DNA of 64,000 nt, from assembly GCA_022571985.1 (NCBI GenBank), contig JACZWU010000009.1, positions 59,684 to 123,683 of the forward strand, in the 5' to 3' direction. The DNA comes from Candidatus Zixiibacteriota bacterium. GTDB lineage: Bacteria; Zixibacteria; MSB-5A5; GN15; FEB-12. Below the pieces are notes generated by a model, which saw only the letters and a program-made list of their open reading frames with translations, did no database searches and was not told the origin of the DNA. This document shows positions 63,859 through 64,000 of this stretch, in pieces (position 1 is the stretch's first letter; each line of letters begins with the position of its first letter). The translations under genes and the position numbers were made by a program.

Positions 63859-64000
63859 TCATTCCCGTGAAGACGGGAAGGTGGATTCACATTTGAAGTG
63901 CAACGGTTTATTCCAAAATAGTTCTGCTGGGGTTCGAAAGTCCAGACATTTTCTTGGTGTGTTATTGTATGCCCGGATGAGTTCGATGAAGCGATTGGCG
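63859..64000 (-). mobile_element. IS30-family transposase, C-terminal end, cut by the window edge
   Basis: The minus-strand frame entering from the right edge reads ANRFIELIRAYNNTPRKCL and then DFRTPAELFWNKPLHFK, the conserved C-terminal end of IS30-type transposases (NxTPRKCLxFxTPxE). It continues a few residues into the adjacent repeat and stops at a TGA at 63859-63861. Whether the element is complete lies outside the window. Confidence 0.8.

Noticed and set aside
63422..64000. CRISPR array in the repeat-rich end
   Set aside because: The repeats are few, palindromic, unequally spaced and of different sequence, with no regular spacers and no cas genes.

Overview
The window looks like chromosomal DNA of a Gram-negative bacterium of the FCB superphylum, outside typical Bacteroidetes; a candidate phylum such as Zixibacteria is a guess, not shown. 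Supporting signs are lipid A/LPS and lipoprotein genes (kdsB, lnt), a Wza/Wzz-type export pair, meso-DAP-type MurE (DNPR motif), and a secreted C25 peptidase ending in a type IX-secretion-like sorting domain (YQNYPNPFNPST). Almost every gene lies on the minus strand in tightly packed, often 1-4 bp overlapping units.

Layout. 1-1.6 kb (+): an outer-membrane beta-barrel protein and a periplasmic heavy-metal-binding protein, then a repeat-rich spacer. 1.9-3.2 kb (-): an asparaginyl-tRNA-synthetase-like protein without anticodon domain, behind a structured leader that contains an intrinsic terminator. 3.4-19.7 kb (-): a complete, canonically ordered dcw cluster mraZ-rsmH-ftsL-ftsI-murE-murF-mraY-murD-ftsW-murG-murC-ftsQ-ftsA-ftsZ, without ddl, with a promoter and a candidate MraZ operator at its head and a terminator at its end. 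20.0-22.4 kb (+): the C25 peptidase. 22.4-30.5 kb (-): purM, lnt, a beta-propeller surface protein, a GNAT/FemAB-like protein and two glycosyltransferases. 30.5-40.6 kb (-): ftsE-ftsX-envC followed by holB-ricT-metG-tatD-rsmA and by a divergent pdxJ and rluD. 40.7-41.7 kb (+): a BNR/YCF48-like exported protein. 41.7-49.1 kb (-): rho, rsfS, a LytR_C protein, a GlmU N-domain, panD, panC, a membrane protein and a DRG-like GTPase. 49.1-55.9 kb (-): a surface polysaccharide operon (wza, wzz, acyltransferase, two aminotransferases, glycosyltransferase). 56.0-58.7 kb (-): gatC-kdsB-pyrG. 58.9-62.0 kb (+): three overlapping genes that look like a two-component pathway with the catalytic positions eroded. 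62.0-63.4 kb (-): ruvX-mltG. 63.4-64 kb: palindromic repeats and the end of an IS30-family transposase cut by the window edge.

Most of the window serves envelope growth and division: precursor synthesis (MurC-F, MraY, MurG), polymerisation (FtsW, FtsI), the ring (FtsZ, FtsA, FtsQ, FtsL), septal hydrolysis control (FtsE, FtsX, EnvC), glycan cleavage (MltG), lipoprotein maturation (Lnt) and surface polysaccharide.

Best leads: the eroded signalling trio at 58.9-62.0 kb; a PdxJ homologue that lost its family histidines; an FtsE lacking Q-loop, signature and H-loop residues; apparent non-standard start codons (CTG for ftsX, ATA for murE); leaderless-type promoters at gatC and purM; and a TGG repeat of exact 10-bp period at mraZ that resembles an MraZ operator. 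No CRISPR array, tRNA, rRNA or prophage was seen. All calls are by eye from sequence and remembered family motifs; no search was run.
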